From Lachnospiraceae bacterium (GTDB taxonomy: Bacteria > Bacillota > Clostridia > Lachnospirales > Lachnospiraceae): a DNA stretch of 64,000 nt. The stretch is taken from positions 1 through 64,000 of the forward strand of contig JAKSPO010000006.1 in NCBI GenBank assembly GCA_024404675.1. The letters are read 5' to 3'. Of this stretch, positions 1-8,467 are shown piece by piece. A program made the translations under genes and the position numbers. Position 1 is the stretch's first letter; each line of letters begins with the position of its first letter. Under the pieces are notes generated by a model. The model saw only the letters and a program-made list of their open reading frames with translations, did no database searches and was not told the DNA's origin.

Positions 1-44
1 AATATTCTTATTTTTCGGTCAGTGTTGATGAAAAAAATATTCCT

Positions 45-110
45 TTACCACTCCAAACATTTCAGGTTGTTACCACTGACCTTACCACAACGCTTACCAC
101 TTTTTACCAC
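45..110. repeat. Iterated heptamer TTACCAC, five copies
   Basis: The heptamer TTACCAC starts at positions 45, 70, 82, 94 and 104, so the last four copies are spaced 10 to 12 bp apart, about one helical turn. No convincing gene occupies 1-210. The function is unknown; protein-binding iterons or a remnant of repetitive coding sequence from a gene outside the window are both possible. Confidence 0.5.
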
Positions 111-210
111 AAATTTATGAGATTTTGCGATACCTTACGATACTTTATTCTTTTTCCTTTTCGTCTGCAAATCCTAGAAAATCCTATGTTTTCTCCGGCT
201 TTCCCAAGCC

Positions 211-1419
211 CTACTTCTCCTCGCAGACCTGGAAGATGTAAAACTTCAGATAATACGACTCATCCGAGCTCCAGAGGATCGGATGGTCGGGTGCCTGGGT
301 GCGGAACTCGATCTGGCGGAGGCGCTTGTGAACCGCGCGAGCCGCCTGGCCGATGGTTTCGGTGAAGAGCTCCTGTGTCATAAAATGTGAGCAGGAGCAG
401 GTCGCGAGAATACCGCCGTCCTTCACAAGCTTCAAGCCGCGCATGTTGATCTCGCGGTAGCCCTTAATCGCATTCTTCGTCGCCTCGCGGGACTTTGTAA
501 AGGCAGGCGGGTCAAGGATAACAACATCGAAGCGCTCACCTGCGTTCTCAAGCTCCGGCAGAAGCTCGAACACATCCGCTACGCGGAAGGAAACCGTGTC
601 GGAAAGGCCGTTCAGCGCTGCATTTTCCTGCGCCTGTCTGATCGCAAGCTCGGAGGCATCAACGCCGAGTACAGAAGCCGCGCCCGCGTAGCCTGCATTG
701 AGTGCGAAGGAACCGGTGTGCGTGAAGCAATCGAGCACCTTTGCGCCTTTGCAGAGCTTCTGCATCGCGAGACGATTGTATTTCTGGTCTAAGAAAAATC
801 CGGTCTTCTGACCGTCTGCAATATCAACATAATAGTGGACGCCGTTCTCACAGATCTCCACCTTTGTATCGAAGGGCTCCGACAGAAAGCCCTTATAACG
901 CTGCATCCCTTCAAGCTCGCGCACCTTCGCGTCGCTTCGCTCGTAGATGCCGCGAATCGTTACGCCGTCCTTTGCCATCTCCTCGGTGAGGAGCTTTAGT
1001 ACCAAAGGCTTGAGGCGATCCATACCAAGCGCAAGTGACTCCACAACAAGGACGTCCTCGTATTTGTCCACCGTAAGCCCCGGGAGCCAGTCTGCCTCTC
1101 CGAAGATTACGCGGCAGCTCGCAGTATCGACAACCTTCTTACGATAATCCCACGCTGCCTTCACACGCTCCCGAAGAAACTGCTCGTCGACCTCACGCTC
1201 GCGGTCACGTGTCAGCATACGGACACGAATCTTCGAGTTGTCATTGATAAAGCCTGTGCCCATCGGGTATCCGTCAAAATCCTTCACCCGAACGAGGCAG
1301 CCGTTCTCGCCGCTTCCGAGCTGGGAAGCAATCTCGTTGTCATAGATCCAGAGTCCGCCTGCCTTGAGGCTCCGTCCCTCACCCTTCTTCAGTGTTATGG
1401 TTCGTCCGATTTCAAACAT
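211..1419 (-). CDS. RlmI-like class I SAM-dependent 23S rRNA (cytosine-5) methyltransferase
   Basis: The 402-residue protein has an N-terminal PUA-like RNA-binding region (about residues 1-75), a middle domain, and a C-terminal Rossmann methyltransferase domain with a DCFTHTGSFA SAM-binding loop near residue 230 and the DPPAF catalytic motif near 304. A cysteine motif (TCSCSH) follows near 342. Length and order match the RlmI/YwbD family, which makes m5C in 23S rRNA in the cytoplasm; the exact target base is inferred from the family. The gene begins 7 nt after the GtrA-like gene ends, so the two are probably co-transcribed. The protein appears intact. Confidence 0.9.
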   Translation of the reverse strand: MFEIGRTITLKKGEGRSLKAGGLWIYDNEIASQLGSGENGCLVRVKDFDGYPMGTGFINDNSKIRVRMLTRDREREVDEQFLRERVKAAWDYRKKVVDTASCRVIFGEADWLPGLTVDKYEDVLVVESLALGMDRLKPLVLKLLTEEMAKDGVTIRGIYERSDAKVRELEGMQRYKGFLSEPFDTKVEICENGVHYYVDIADGQKTGFFLDQKYNRLAMQKLCKGAKVLDCFTHTGSFALNAGYAGAASVLGVDASELAIRQAQENAALNGLSDTVSFRVADVFELLPELENAGERFDVVILDPPAFTKSREATKNAIKGYREINMRGLKLVKDGGILATCSCSHFMTQELFTETIGQAARAVHKRLRQIEFRTQAPDHPILWSSDESYYLKFYIFQVCEEK

Positions 1420-1425
1420 GTGATT

Positions 1426-1893
1426 CTACTCCTCTGTCTTCTGCTCTGCGGTCTGTCTGTCCTTACGAAATACGAAAAGCTTACTCAAAACATAATTCAG
1501 GATGATTACGACAACGCCCGTGATTGCCTTCGCCCAGAAGCCCTCGAAGGTAAGAAACGAGCCGGTCACGCCGATTGCCACAAGCCCCGTGGGCATAAGC
1601 ATTTCGATGATTCCCGTAAACACTCTCGAGCCAAGAAACTTCAGTGCTTCAAGGCTGATTCCCTTCACCCCGTGCGCCTTATTCTCGAACACATAAAGGT
1701 GGCTTGTAACATAGGCAAATGTAACCGCACACGCCCAGGCAATCGAATTCGTGACAGTGAATTCAATGCCCTCTCCGGACAGCCCGAACAGCTTCTGAAG
1801 GGCAAATGTAACGATAAAATTGACGGCAGTCGTTGCGCCGCCGAACAGTGCATACAAAATGATTTCCTTGTGTTTGCGATATAATTCCTTCAT
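1426..1893 (-). CDS. GtrA-family membrane protein
   Basis: This 155-residue protein shows four hydrophobic segments (roughly 10-35, 40-62, 80-105 and 115-140) and an N-terminal GGATTAVNF pattern typical of the GtrA family. These small membrane proteins are implicated in moving lipid-linked sugars, such as undecaprenyl-phosphate-glucose, across the membrane. No partner glycosyltransferase lies beside it here; the methyltransferase downstream is probably a transcriptional neighbour only. The ATG is preceded by a purine-rich GGAGAAAGGAAG ribosome binding site. The family assignment is good, the substrate unknown. Confidence 0.85.
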   Translation of the reverse strand: MKELYRKHKEIILYALFGGATTAVNFIVTFALQKLFGLSGEGIEFTVTNSIAWACAVTFAYVTSHLYVFENKAHGVKGISLEALKFLGSRVFTGIIEMLMPTGLVAIGVTGSFLTFEGFWAKAITGVVVIILNYVLSKLFVFRKDRQTAEQKTEE

Positions 1894-1969
1894 CTCTTCT
1901 TCCTTTCTCCAAGCCCTGCATCCGCGCCCGCAGGCTGCATGCTAAGGCGGCCCATATAATGTAAAAAGG

Positions 1970-1994
1970 ACCGCAGGTGCAGTCCTTTTTCGCT
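1970..1994 (-). terminator. Rho-independent terminator after the NUDIX gene
   Basis: On the minus strand a stem AAAAGGAC/GGTCCTTTT with a short loop is followed by a T run. It lies directly after the NUDIX hydrolase stop codon and separates it from the GtrA-like gene. Confidence 0.8.
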
Positions 1995-1999
1995 TTTCA

Positions 2000-2452
2000 T
2001 CAGAAATACTTATGGGAGCCCCACAGATTGTTCTTCTTCAATTCCAGATACTCATTGTAAGCCTTCTCAAGAATCTGCTTCTCGTTCGAGAACTTCAGCA
2101 GATGATATGCTTCATGATATTTGTAATATCCGGAGTCCACAAAGTATTCCTCTCGCTGTGGCTTGCTATAATAGTTGTCCGACATCATAAGGTACCAATG
2201 AACGTCCTTGATTACTGTATCCGTCGGCGTGGTAAAGGTATACTGGCTCTTGCCGATATACTTGATGATACGGGCAGCTACACCGGACTCCTCCTTCACT
2301 TCACGCAAAGCAGTCTCCTTGAACTCCTCGCCTTCCTCAACGGTTCCCTTCGGAAGTACCCAGCCTTCGTACTTGTACTTGTAATTCTTATACAGTAATA
2401 ATATCTTTCCTCTGAAAATAACAACACCACCGCAGCTCGTTGCTTCTGACAT
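2000..2452 (-). CDS. NUDIX hydrolase
   Basis: A 150-residue protein with a complete Nudix box at about residues 36-58 (G-x5-E-x7-REVKEESG), the metal-binding helix of enzymes that hydrolyse nucleoside diphosphates linked to another moiety. The open frame extends upstream to 2521, but the ATG at 2452 was chosen because AGGGGG sits about 8 nt upstream and because a strong promoter (TTGCAA-17-TATACT) overlaps the longer reading, so the upstream codons would not be transcribed. The gene has its own promoter and terminator. The substrate cannot be told; asymmetrically cleaved dinucleotides or sugar nucleotides are common choices in the family. Confidence 0.9.
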   Translation of the reverse strand: MSEATSCGGVVIFRGKILLLYKNYKYKYEGWVLPKGTVEEGEEFKETALREVKEESGVAARIIKYIGKSQYTFTTPTDTVIKDVHWYLMMSDNYYSKPQREEYFVDSGYYKYHEAYHLLKFSNEKQILEKAYNEYLELKKNNLWGSHKYF

Positions 2453-2492
2453 AAGAAGACCCCCTGTTATTGGTGTGTCATATATTGGTATC

Positions 2493-2521
2493 AGTATACT
2501 AAAAAAACCGTTTTCTTGCAA
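2493..2521 (-). promoter_or_regulatory. Sigma-A promoter of the NUDIX gene
   Basis: On the minus strand TTGCAA (2521-2516) and TATACT (2498-2493) are separated by exactly 17 bp. It lies between the stop codon of the anchored PT-linker protein and the NUDIX start. Confidence 0.75.
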
Positions 2522-2528
2522 TACAAAA

Positions 2529-3698
2529 TTACAGCTGGGACATCAGTTCGGAAAGAAGCGGACCAAAGGTGCTGAGATCGATGATGTCGGTAGGTGCGGC
2601 AACCGCTTCGCTAAGAGGGCTTAGTCGAAGCGACCTATTAACGCGCTCTCCGGAAGGGCCTTCAAGCAGATAAGAGACATGATACCCGTCATTTGCCGAG
2701 ATGGAAACCTCGCCTTTTCCGGCGGAGCCGATGTAGATCTGCGCGCCGGAACGGGTGATTAACATGCGAGCATCCTCCGTTGCCTTGATATCGGACAGAT
2801 AGTCCTCATACACCATCAGAAGAATCGACTTATTGACCGTTCTGATTCCGCCGAGCACAACCTTAGCCTCCCACTGCGCCAGGCCGGTCTTCTCAAAGGC
2901 CTTAAGCAGTGCCTTTTCGTTCTCCTTGATGAGCTTTCGCTCGTACTCCTTCCATTTGACGCCGAGAATCATCTTCTGAATCGGCGGCGCCCACGTTTCA
3001 AGCATCACGCGTTCCGAATCCTTTAACAGATTGAACGCTTCCCCCGCCGAAAGAGGATGGTAGAAACGGTCGCCCGCATCGGTGAAATCAGTTCCCTGGT
3101 AGGTTTTCGAAAGCGTATTCACATAAATCTGGAAGAACTCCTTGAAATCAAAGCCTGCAGTGCTGAACTCGTCGGGTGTCGACAGGTTGAGCCAACCCTT
3201 TGACGGAACGCCGAGCGACTCCGGCGACTCGCCGAAATACGTCACGCAATCGCCGATATTGATATATACCCGACCGTCCACGAACCGCATCAGATCAAGA
3301 TTGCCGACATACTCTCTCGCATACGGACTGTAGCCTTTATACGAGATATCCATGTTGCCCTTCACATCCTTTTCGATCTGCCAGTTCGTATCCGTATCGC
3401 CCCACTGCTCACTATAGGCAAATGTGTACGCGTTCACATCTCGAAGCCCGGGCATCGTCTCGCCCCAGGCATCTCTTGGCGTCGGTGTCGGTGTTGGTGT
3501 AGGGGTCGGTGTGGGCGTAGGCGAAGGGCTCGGACTCGGAGACGGTGTAGGCGTCATCGTCGGCCTTCTCGTCGGCACATCCCGCATCGTTCCTGCTCTC
3601 GGACCGTCCTCCTCTCTCGCACCGTTATAAACCGCGAGTCCCACAAGTACCGAAAGAAGAACCGAAAGAACGATAATGCTTATCACTGATTTTCTCAT
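2529..3698 (-). CDS. Membrane-anchored extracytoplasmic protein with Pro/Thr linker, function unknown
   Basis: The 389-residue protein begins with a basic N-terminus and one hydrophobic segment (residues 5-24), without a lipobox cysteine, so it is probably a signal anchor. A low-complexity Pro-Thr-Ser linker follows at about residues 44-76, then a roughly 310-residue extracellular region with no domain I recognise. The linker produces a GT-rich minisatellite-like stretch near 3478-3560. The start has an AGGAGAGGAGAG ribosome binding site and lies 25 nt after the U32 gene, so it is probably the last gene of the ruvA-ruvB-zapA-U32 run. A cell-surface role is inferred from topology only. Confidence 0.75.
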   Translation of the reverse strand: MRKSVISIIVLSVLLSVLVGLAVYNGAREEDGPRAGTMRDVPTRRPTMTPTPSPSPSPSPTPTPTPTPTPTPTPRDAWGETMPGLRDVNAYTFAYSEQWGDTDTNWQIEKDVKGNMDISYKGYSPYAREYVGNLDLMRFVDGRVYINIGDCVTYFGESPESLGVPSKGWLNLSTPDEFSTAGFDFKEFFQIYVNTLSKTYQGTDFTDAGDRFYHPLSAGEAFNLLKDSERVMLETWAPPIQKMILGVKWKEYERKLIKENEKALLKAFEKTGLAQWEAKVVLGGIRTVNKSILLMVYEDYLSDIKATEDARMLITRSGAQIYIGSAGKGEVSISANDGYHVSYLLEGPSGERVNRSLRLSPLSEAVAAPTDIIDLSTFGPLLSELMSQL

Positions 3699-3722
3699 TG
3701 TCTCTCCTCTCCTGAAACGGTT

Positions 3723-6182
3723 CTACTCCACACCGCGGTAGAAATGTCCGCGCGTTGTACCAAAAAGCTGCTCCGGCCTTCCGCCTGCGGCAGCCTCCCT
3801 GAAGCGCCGCAAAACCTCCGTAACCTCATCCGCACGTTCGGTGGTGAAATCAAGTCTTACCCCCATAAAGCCCGACAGCGAGAGCTCAGAAAGCTCCCGA
3901 AGCAGCGATAAGGGATGCGCATTATATACAAGACTGTGACAATATCTGCATACAGCTCTCGTCGGAAAATGAACACCCTCTCCGTCAATCAGCTCCCCCA
4001 AAGACCCCTTTCTTCCGCAAAGTGCGGTCGTCTTACGGGGACACTGCTCCGAAACCATCACGACAGAACGGCCGTAGATACTGAATAGTCCACGGGCATC
4101 TTCCGGATAATCCTTTCTGTGAAGTTCCTCTGAAAAGGTAACCGCGGAAACACCCTTTGATGTAAGCCATTCTACAGAGGTAGAATTCATACAATATAAG
4201 GTTCTGTCCGCTTCAATCCTAAAGCCCTCTTTCTGAGCGAAGGATAGCTGTGCAGGGGTTCGTACGACAATTCCCGAAAGGGAACATTCCCGAATCAGCC
4301 GGCTTGCCTCCTCCTGTGCCTTTCGCGCAGTATCGCCCTTCAGTGCTCTCGGAAGCATCAGATATCTCGGTAAGCCAGTGGCTACCTTCAGGCACGCCTC
4401 GTAGTCCCCTTCCATATCGATGTAAAGGTCGGTCACGCCTTCCGAGCGAAGTACCGCGGTAAGCTGCTCTGCATTCATTATAGAAGCTACAACACGCTTT
4501 TCGGTTAACTCTCCGCTCACGTTAGAATGCACCGTGGCATTTCCCGTTTCCCCGGTTTGCACCGCAGAAAGCTCCGCCATTTCGCGCTTCGAATCGGTAG
4601 GCAGCGTTCTTCGAAACTCCTTCAGATACTCCTCCTCATAAAGCGCGAGCGCTTCTCTTCGAAGCCGGTTCAAGTTAGATACCGGAAGGAACAGCTTGTC
4701 CCCTATATAAACCTCGCAGCTTTGCAGACAATACGCAGTTCCGCCCGTCTTAGAAAGCTTCTCGCGAACCGACTCCTCCGTCGCTCCTGCATTGACCGAA
4801 GGCTCCGCTTCCGGACCGTATGCCGTAACGGTATGCGCGCCCTTCGTATCGGATATTGTCAGACTGATCGGCTGCCCCTCTGTTGCCGTGAAGAACGCCT
4901 GCAAAGCAATGGGGCGTCTGGTTTTCACATAACGCTCCTCTATCTCGTTAAGAAGCGGCTCCTTCTTCATACGCCATATCGTTAGCGAAAGCTTCTCAGG
5001 CATCCTGCCGTACTCCCGCTTCCAGTCAATCGGAATCGCAGGAATCCGATACCCGCTCATATCCCTTGGTGTCGTCCACTCACCTAAGACATAGCGCTCA
5101 TCCTTCGTTCGAAGCTCCAGCACCTCTCCCGGCCCAATCACTGACGTAAAATGCGGTTCCGCTGCCGGTCTTCTGCCCGCACGAAGCTCTGCCGTTCCGA
5201 CCGGGACACCGGAATGATTCGGTCTGTCCACACACATCATCCGTTCGCCCTTACTGTCGAACACATAGCCCTCGCAAAACCCGCCACGGTTATAAAGCTC
5301 TGCCATCGTTTCCATATCCGCCTGCATCTCGTCTTCGTGGCTACGAAGATATTCCCGGTATGCCTTTCCGCCAAGCTCATAGAAACGATCGACCCATTTT
5401 CTGTAAATAGATGTTACGCCTGCGGCATACTCCGCACGCTTCATGCGCCCTTCAATCTTCAACGAATGAATCCCGGTCTCAAGAAGCTCATGCAGCCTCG
5501 GAAGAAGGCACTGATCCTTTGGACTAAGCAGATACCCTTTGCTGCTGTTCGTTCCCTCCTCGTAGCGATATTCCTTACGGCAGGGCTGCGCGCAGCGTCC
5601 TCTGTTGCCGCTTCTTGCACCGATCAGGGAGGAGAACAGGCATTGGCCGGAATAACAGTAGCACAGTGCCCCGTGTACGAAGATTTCAAGCTCCTTATCA
5701 CACTGCTTCCGAAAAGCCGCAATCTCCGAAAGCGTCAGCTCTCTCGCCGGAACGATTCTTGTCACTCCCTCATCGAACAGCTTAACGGCCGCCGCATCGG
5801 TTACCGTCATCTGCGTACTGATATGAATCGGAAGGTCCGGCATCACAGAACGCAAAAAGGACAGGACTCCGAAATCCTGCACGATTGCAGCATCAAGTCC
5901 TGCCTCATAGTACGGCTTCATATACTCATAAAGCTCCGAAAGCTCCCGATCGGTCAGAAGCGTATTGACCGTCATATAAACACGAACGCCGCGAAGATGC
6001 GCATAATCAATGGCCCGCAGAAGCTCGTCCTCTCCGGGATTGTCCGCATACGCACGCGCGCCGAAACGTGTCCCGCCGATATAAACGGCGTCCGCTCCGG
6101 CTTCGATTACGGCGCAAAGTGTTTCAAAGGAACCGGCCGGAGCCAGCACCTCGACTTTAGTTATATTTCTTCTTGTATCCAT
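3723..6182 (-). CDS. U32 peptidase-like protein (RlhA/YegQ-type hydroxylation enzyme family)
   Basis: The 819-residue protein starts with the U32 signature (LAPAGSFE, then GADAVYIGG near residue 33). It carries the family's conserved cysteine cluster at about residues 172-200 (LCYCYSGQC, then RGRCAQPCR), followed by a DUF3656-like middle region and a C-terminal extension with more cysteines (CGRKG, CRYCHS). Long U32 proteins of this kind include E. coli RlhA, which hydroxylates 23S rRNA, and TrhP-type tRNA hydroxylases. The name peptidase is historical, and an RNA-modifying role is my preferred inference. Its first codons overlap the end of zapA by 26 nt, implying translational coupling. A TTCTAC-N4-GTAGAA palindrome lies inside the gene at 4170-4185. 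Confidence 0.88.
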   Translation of the reverse strand: MDTRRNITKVEVLAPAGSFETLCAVIEAGADAVYIGGTRFGARAYADNPGEDELLRAIDYAHLRGVRVYMTVNTLLTDRELSELYEYMKPYYEAGLDAAIVQDFGVLSFLRSVMPDLPIHISTQMTVTDAAAVKLFDEGVTRIVPARELTLSEIAAFRKQCDKELEIFVHGALCYCYSGQCLFSSLIGARSGNRGRCAQPCRKEYRYEEGTNSSKGYLLSPKDQCLLPRLHELLETGIHSLKIEGRMKRAEYAAGVTSIYRKWVDRFYELGGKAYREYLRSHEDEMQADMETMAELYNRGGFCEGYVFDSKGERMMCVDRPNHSGVPVGTAELRAGRRPAAEPHFTSVIGPGEVLELRTKDERYVLGEWTTPRDMSGYRIPAIPIDWKREYGRMPEKLSLTIWRMKKEPLLNEIEERYVKTRRPIALQAFFTATEGQPISLTISDTKGAHTVTAYGPEAEPSVNAGATEESVREKLSKTGGTAYCLQSCEVYIGDKLFLPVSNLNRLRREALALYEEEYLKEFRRTLPTDSKREMAELSAVQTGETGNATVHSNVSGELTEKRVVASIMNAEQLTAVLRSEGVTDLYIDMEGDYEACLKVATGLPRYLMLPRALKGDTARKAQEEASRLIRECSLSGIVVRTPAQLSFAQKEGFRIEADRTLYCMNSTSVEWLTSKGVSAVTFSEELHRKDYPEDARGLFSIYGRSVVMVSEQCPRKTTALCGRKGSLGELIDGEGVHFPTRAVCRYCHSLVYNAHPLSLLRELSELSLSGFMGVRLDFTTERADEVTEVLRRFREAAAGGRPEQLFGTTRGHFYRGVE
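4170..4185. repeat. Dispersed palindrome TTCTAC-N4-GTAGAA, copy 1
   Basis: A perfect 6+6 inverted repeat with spacer AGAG inside the U32 gene. The same twelve fixed bases occur at 9334, 32233 and 55781. Confidence 0.7.
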
Positions 6183-6573
6183 TCAATTCGGTTTCCAGAC
6201 GTACCGTCTTCTTCTGCTCATCAAGATTAGCCTGCTGGAGCTTTTCGATCTTACGGGTAAGCTCCTGAATCTCTCCCTGCGCACCGATCAGATCGTGCTT
6301 CAGGCGATAGATTTCGTTGTCACGGTCCTCTGCGTCGTTATTGGCATCCGCGAGCTGATTCTTTACTTTAAAATAATCGTCGGCAAGGTTGATCTGCAGC
6401 ACAACGGAACGCATGTCGGGGTCCATATCCTTGTACCACTTCTGCGCGCGGATCTCGGCGTATTTGCTGTTGATGTACGATGCCACTCTCTGCAGATACT
6501 CCTCGCTCTCATAACCGATCAGGCTGTACTGCTTACCGTTGATGATAACCTCAGTTTCTGTACGATTGTTCAT
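6157..6573 (-). CDS. zapA: Cell division protein ZapA
   Basis: A 138-residue protein with the ZapA pattern: an N-terminal beta region containing INGKQYSLIG, a helix with the LQRVASYINSKY motif near residues 28-40, and a C-terminal coiled coil rich in Glu, Lys, Leu and Gln. ZapA binds FtsZ and promotes Z-ring bundling at midcell. An upstream in-frame ATG at 6603 exists, but the ATG at 6573 has GGAGG six bases upstream and gives the usual family N-terminus. The gene starts 33 nt after ruvB ends and overlaps the U32 gene, so it is part of one operon. Confidence 0.88.
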   Translation of the reverse strand: MNNRTETEVIINGKQYSLIGYESEEYLQRVASYINSKYAEIRAQKWYKDMDPDMRSVVLQINLADDYFKVKNQLADANNDAEDRDNEIYRLKHDLIGAQGEIQELTRKIEKLQQANLDEQKKTVRLETELNGYKKKYN

Positions 6574-6605
6574 AAAGTCCTCCGTTTTGGTATGTTCTAT
6601 CAATT

Positions 6606-7607
6606 TTATTCGGAAAATGGAATGCCCAGATGCTCGTAGGCTGCTTTCGCAATGACTCTGCCACGCGGGGTTCGAAGGATGAAACCGATCTGCACCAGAT
6701 ACGGCTCGTAAACATCCTCTACGGTTCCCTGGTCCTCGCCGATGGTCGTCGCAACGGCGCTCGTTCCAACCGGTCCGCCGCCGAATTTCTCAATCATCGT
6801 CGTGAGAATCGCACGGTCAATATGGTCAAGTCCGATACGGTCAACCTCCAACAGATCAAGCGCATAGCCTGCAATCTTTCCGTCGATTTCTCCGTCGCCG
6901 GTAACCTGCGCGAAGTCACGTACACGCTTCAGAAAGCGATTCGCAAGTCGCGGCGTTCCGCGGGAACGTCTCGCTAGCTCGTCCGCTCCCTCTGCATCAA
7001 TCATTACGCCAAGGCGTGCGGCGGAATTCTCAACGATTGTTCGAAGCTCCTCATTGGTATAAAACTCCATACGGCTTACCACGCCGAAACGGTCCCGTAG
7101 AGGCGCCGTCAGCATGCCGGCACGTGTCGTCGCGCCGATCAGCGTAAAATGCGGGAGCTTGATGTGCATCGACTTGGCATTTGCTCCGCCGGTGCCAATC
7201 ACAACATCAATAAAGAAATCCTCCATCGCGGAATATAAGATTTCCTCAACCTGACGATTCAGACGATGGATCTCATCAATGAACAGGATGTCGCCCTCGC
7301 GGAGCCCCTTGATGATTGCCACGATATCGCCGGGCTTCTCGATTGCGGGGCCAGAGGTTGTCTTGATATCGACCCCCATCTCGTTCGCTATGATGTTCGC
7401 AAGTGTTGTCTTTCCAAGTCCGGGCGGTCCGAACAGAAGCACATGATCTAACGGTTCGCCACGCTTCTTGGCCGCTTCGATATATACGGAGAGCGTCGAT
7501 TTCAGCTTCTCCTGTCCGATATAATCCTTCAAATACTGCGGGCGAAGAGAGGTCTCTATTTTGACGTCCTCTTTGATCTTCTCCGTAGTAATAATTCTTC
7601 TTGCCAT
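6606..7607 (-). CDS. ruvB: Holliday junction branch migration ATPase RuvB
   Basis: At 333 residues it is the expected length for RuvB. Walker [10 protein letters not shown] is near residue 62, Walker B DEIHRL near 113, sensor motif GATTRAG near 160, and the C-terminal winged-helix ends in the LQRTPRGR-like element (LRTPRGR). RuvB forms hexamers that drive branch migration together with RuvA. The gene starts 30 nt after ruvA with an AGGAGA ribosome binding site. No ruvC is visible nearby, which is common in Firmicutes, where RecU resolves junctions. Confidence 0.97.
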   Translation of the reverse strand: MARRIITTEKIKEDVKIETSLRPQYLKDYIGQEKLKSTLSVYIEAAKKRGEPLDHVLLFGPPGLGKTTLANIIANEMGVDIKTTSGPAIEKPGDIVAIIKGLREGDILFIDEIHRLNRQVEEILYSAMEDFFIDVVIGTGGANAKSMHIKLPHFTLIGATTRAGMLTAPLRDRFGVVSRMEFYTNEELRTIVENSAARLGVMIDAEGADELARRSRGTPRLANRFLKRVRDFAQVTGDGEIDGKIAGYALDLLEVDRIGLDHIDRAILTTMIEKFGGGPVGTSAVATTIGEDQGTVEDVYEPYLVQIGFILRTPRGRVIAKAAYEHLGIPFSE

Positions 7608-7637
7608 AAGGTTCTCCTAAGGGTATGCCGTTTGGTT

Positions 7638-8234
7638 CTACAGATAACGGAAGGCACCGTTCAGAATATCCTCCGCGCTCATGCCCTCCTTCGCGGCCTT
7701 CGCAACAGCCTTCTCCGCATCCTTTCTTGTGTAGCCGAGTGTTGTAAGACCAACGATCGCCTCCTGAAGAACCGCGTCCGGAACCGCCTTGTTTCCGGGC
7801 TTTCCGACAGGCTCCTCGGTAAGCTCCTCCGGCTGGATCTTGTCCTTCAGCTCGAGGATAATCTTGGCTGCCGCCTTTGCACCGATTCCCGGCGCCTTGG
7901 TGATTGCCTTCTCATCACCGACGAATATAGCACGGGAAAGCTGCTTCGACGGAAGCACCGACAGCACCGCGAGCGCACCCTTCGGTCCGATTCCGCTTAC
8001 CGTAATCAGAAGCTTGAACATTCGAAGGTCATCCGCATTGATGAAGCCGAACAGGCTTACGCCGGTATTCTCATTCACATTCAGGTATGTATATATCGTA
8101 ACCGTCTCCCCAACCGACGGAAGCTCCGCAAGATCGGTTGCGGACATCAGCGCCTCATACCCGACTCCCGCACACGAAACATATACCGAATTATCCGTTA
8201 CTCCGGCGATCTCGCCGTGCAAAAAAGCAATCAT
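7638..8234 (-). CDS. ruvA: Holliday junction branch migration protein RuvA
   Basis: A 198-residue protein with the N-terminal OB fold (MIAFLHGEIAGV start), two helix-hairpin-helix regions (ISGIGPKGALAVLS near residue 75 and APGIGAKAAAKIILELKDK near 115), and a C-terminal UBA-like domain ending in ILNGAFRYL that contacts RuvB. It is the first gene of the ruvA-ruvB-zapA-U32 run. It is transcribed away from the yprB-like gene, with which it shares a 233-bp upstream region. Confidence 0.97.
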   Translation of the reverse strand: MIAFLHGEIAGVTDNSVYVSCAGVGYEALMSATDLAELPSVGETVTIYTYLNVNENTGVSLFGFINADDLRMFKLLITVSGIGPKGALAVLSVLPSKQLSRAIFVGDEKAITKAPGIGAKAAAKIILELKDKIQPEELTEEPVGKPGNKAVPDAVLQEAIVGLTTLGYTRKDAEKAVAKAAKEGMSAEDILNGAFRYL

Positions 8235-8371
8235 GAGCTCTCTCCTCTTCCGCTTCGCCCTCCCCGCTTATGATCTCACGGCCGCAAGAAGGCGACAATA
8301 TGCGCAAAATACCATATATAGCGTTATTGTAACACATTTTCCGCGGAAATACACTAATTTCTTCACATTTT

Positions 8372-8400
8372 CCCGAAAAAATGTTATAATCGTTTCGGAA
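8372..8400 (+). promoter_or_regulatory. Sigma-A promoter of the yprB-like gene
   Basis: TTCACA (8372-8377) and TATAAT (8395-8400) are separated by 17 bp, about 70 nt upstream of the start codon in the divergent ruvA/yprB intergenic region. Confidence 0.8.
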
Positions 8401-8467
8401 AGCCCGGAACGTGACGAGGTGCTTTCCAAAAGCATTCTATTTTGCATAGTTCAGGGAGGAATTCGGT

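Noticed and set aside
3478-3560. GT-rich tandem repeat as a non-coding microsatellite
   Set aside because: It is the coding sequence of the Pro/Thr linker of the anchored protein at 2529-3698.
3721-3744. TTCTAC...GTAGAA with an 11-base spacer at the end of the U32 gene
   Set aside because: The spacing differs from the four N4 copies, so it is treated as coincidence.
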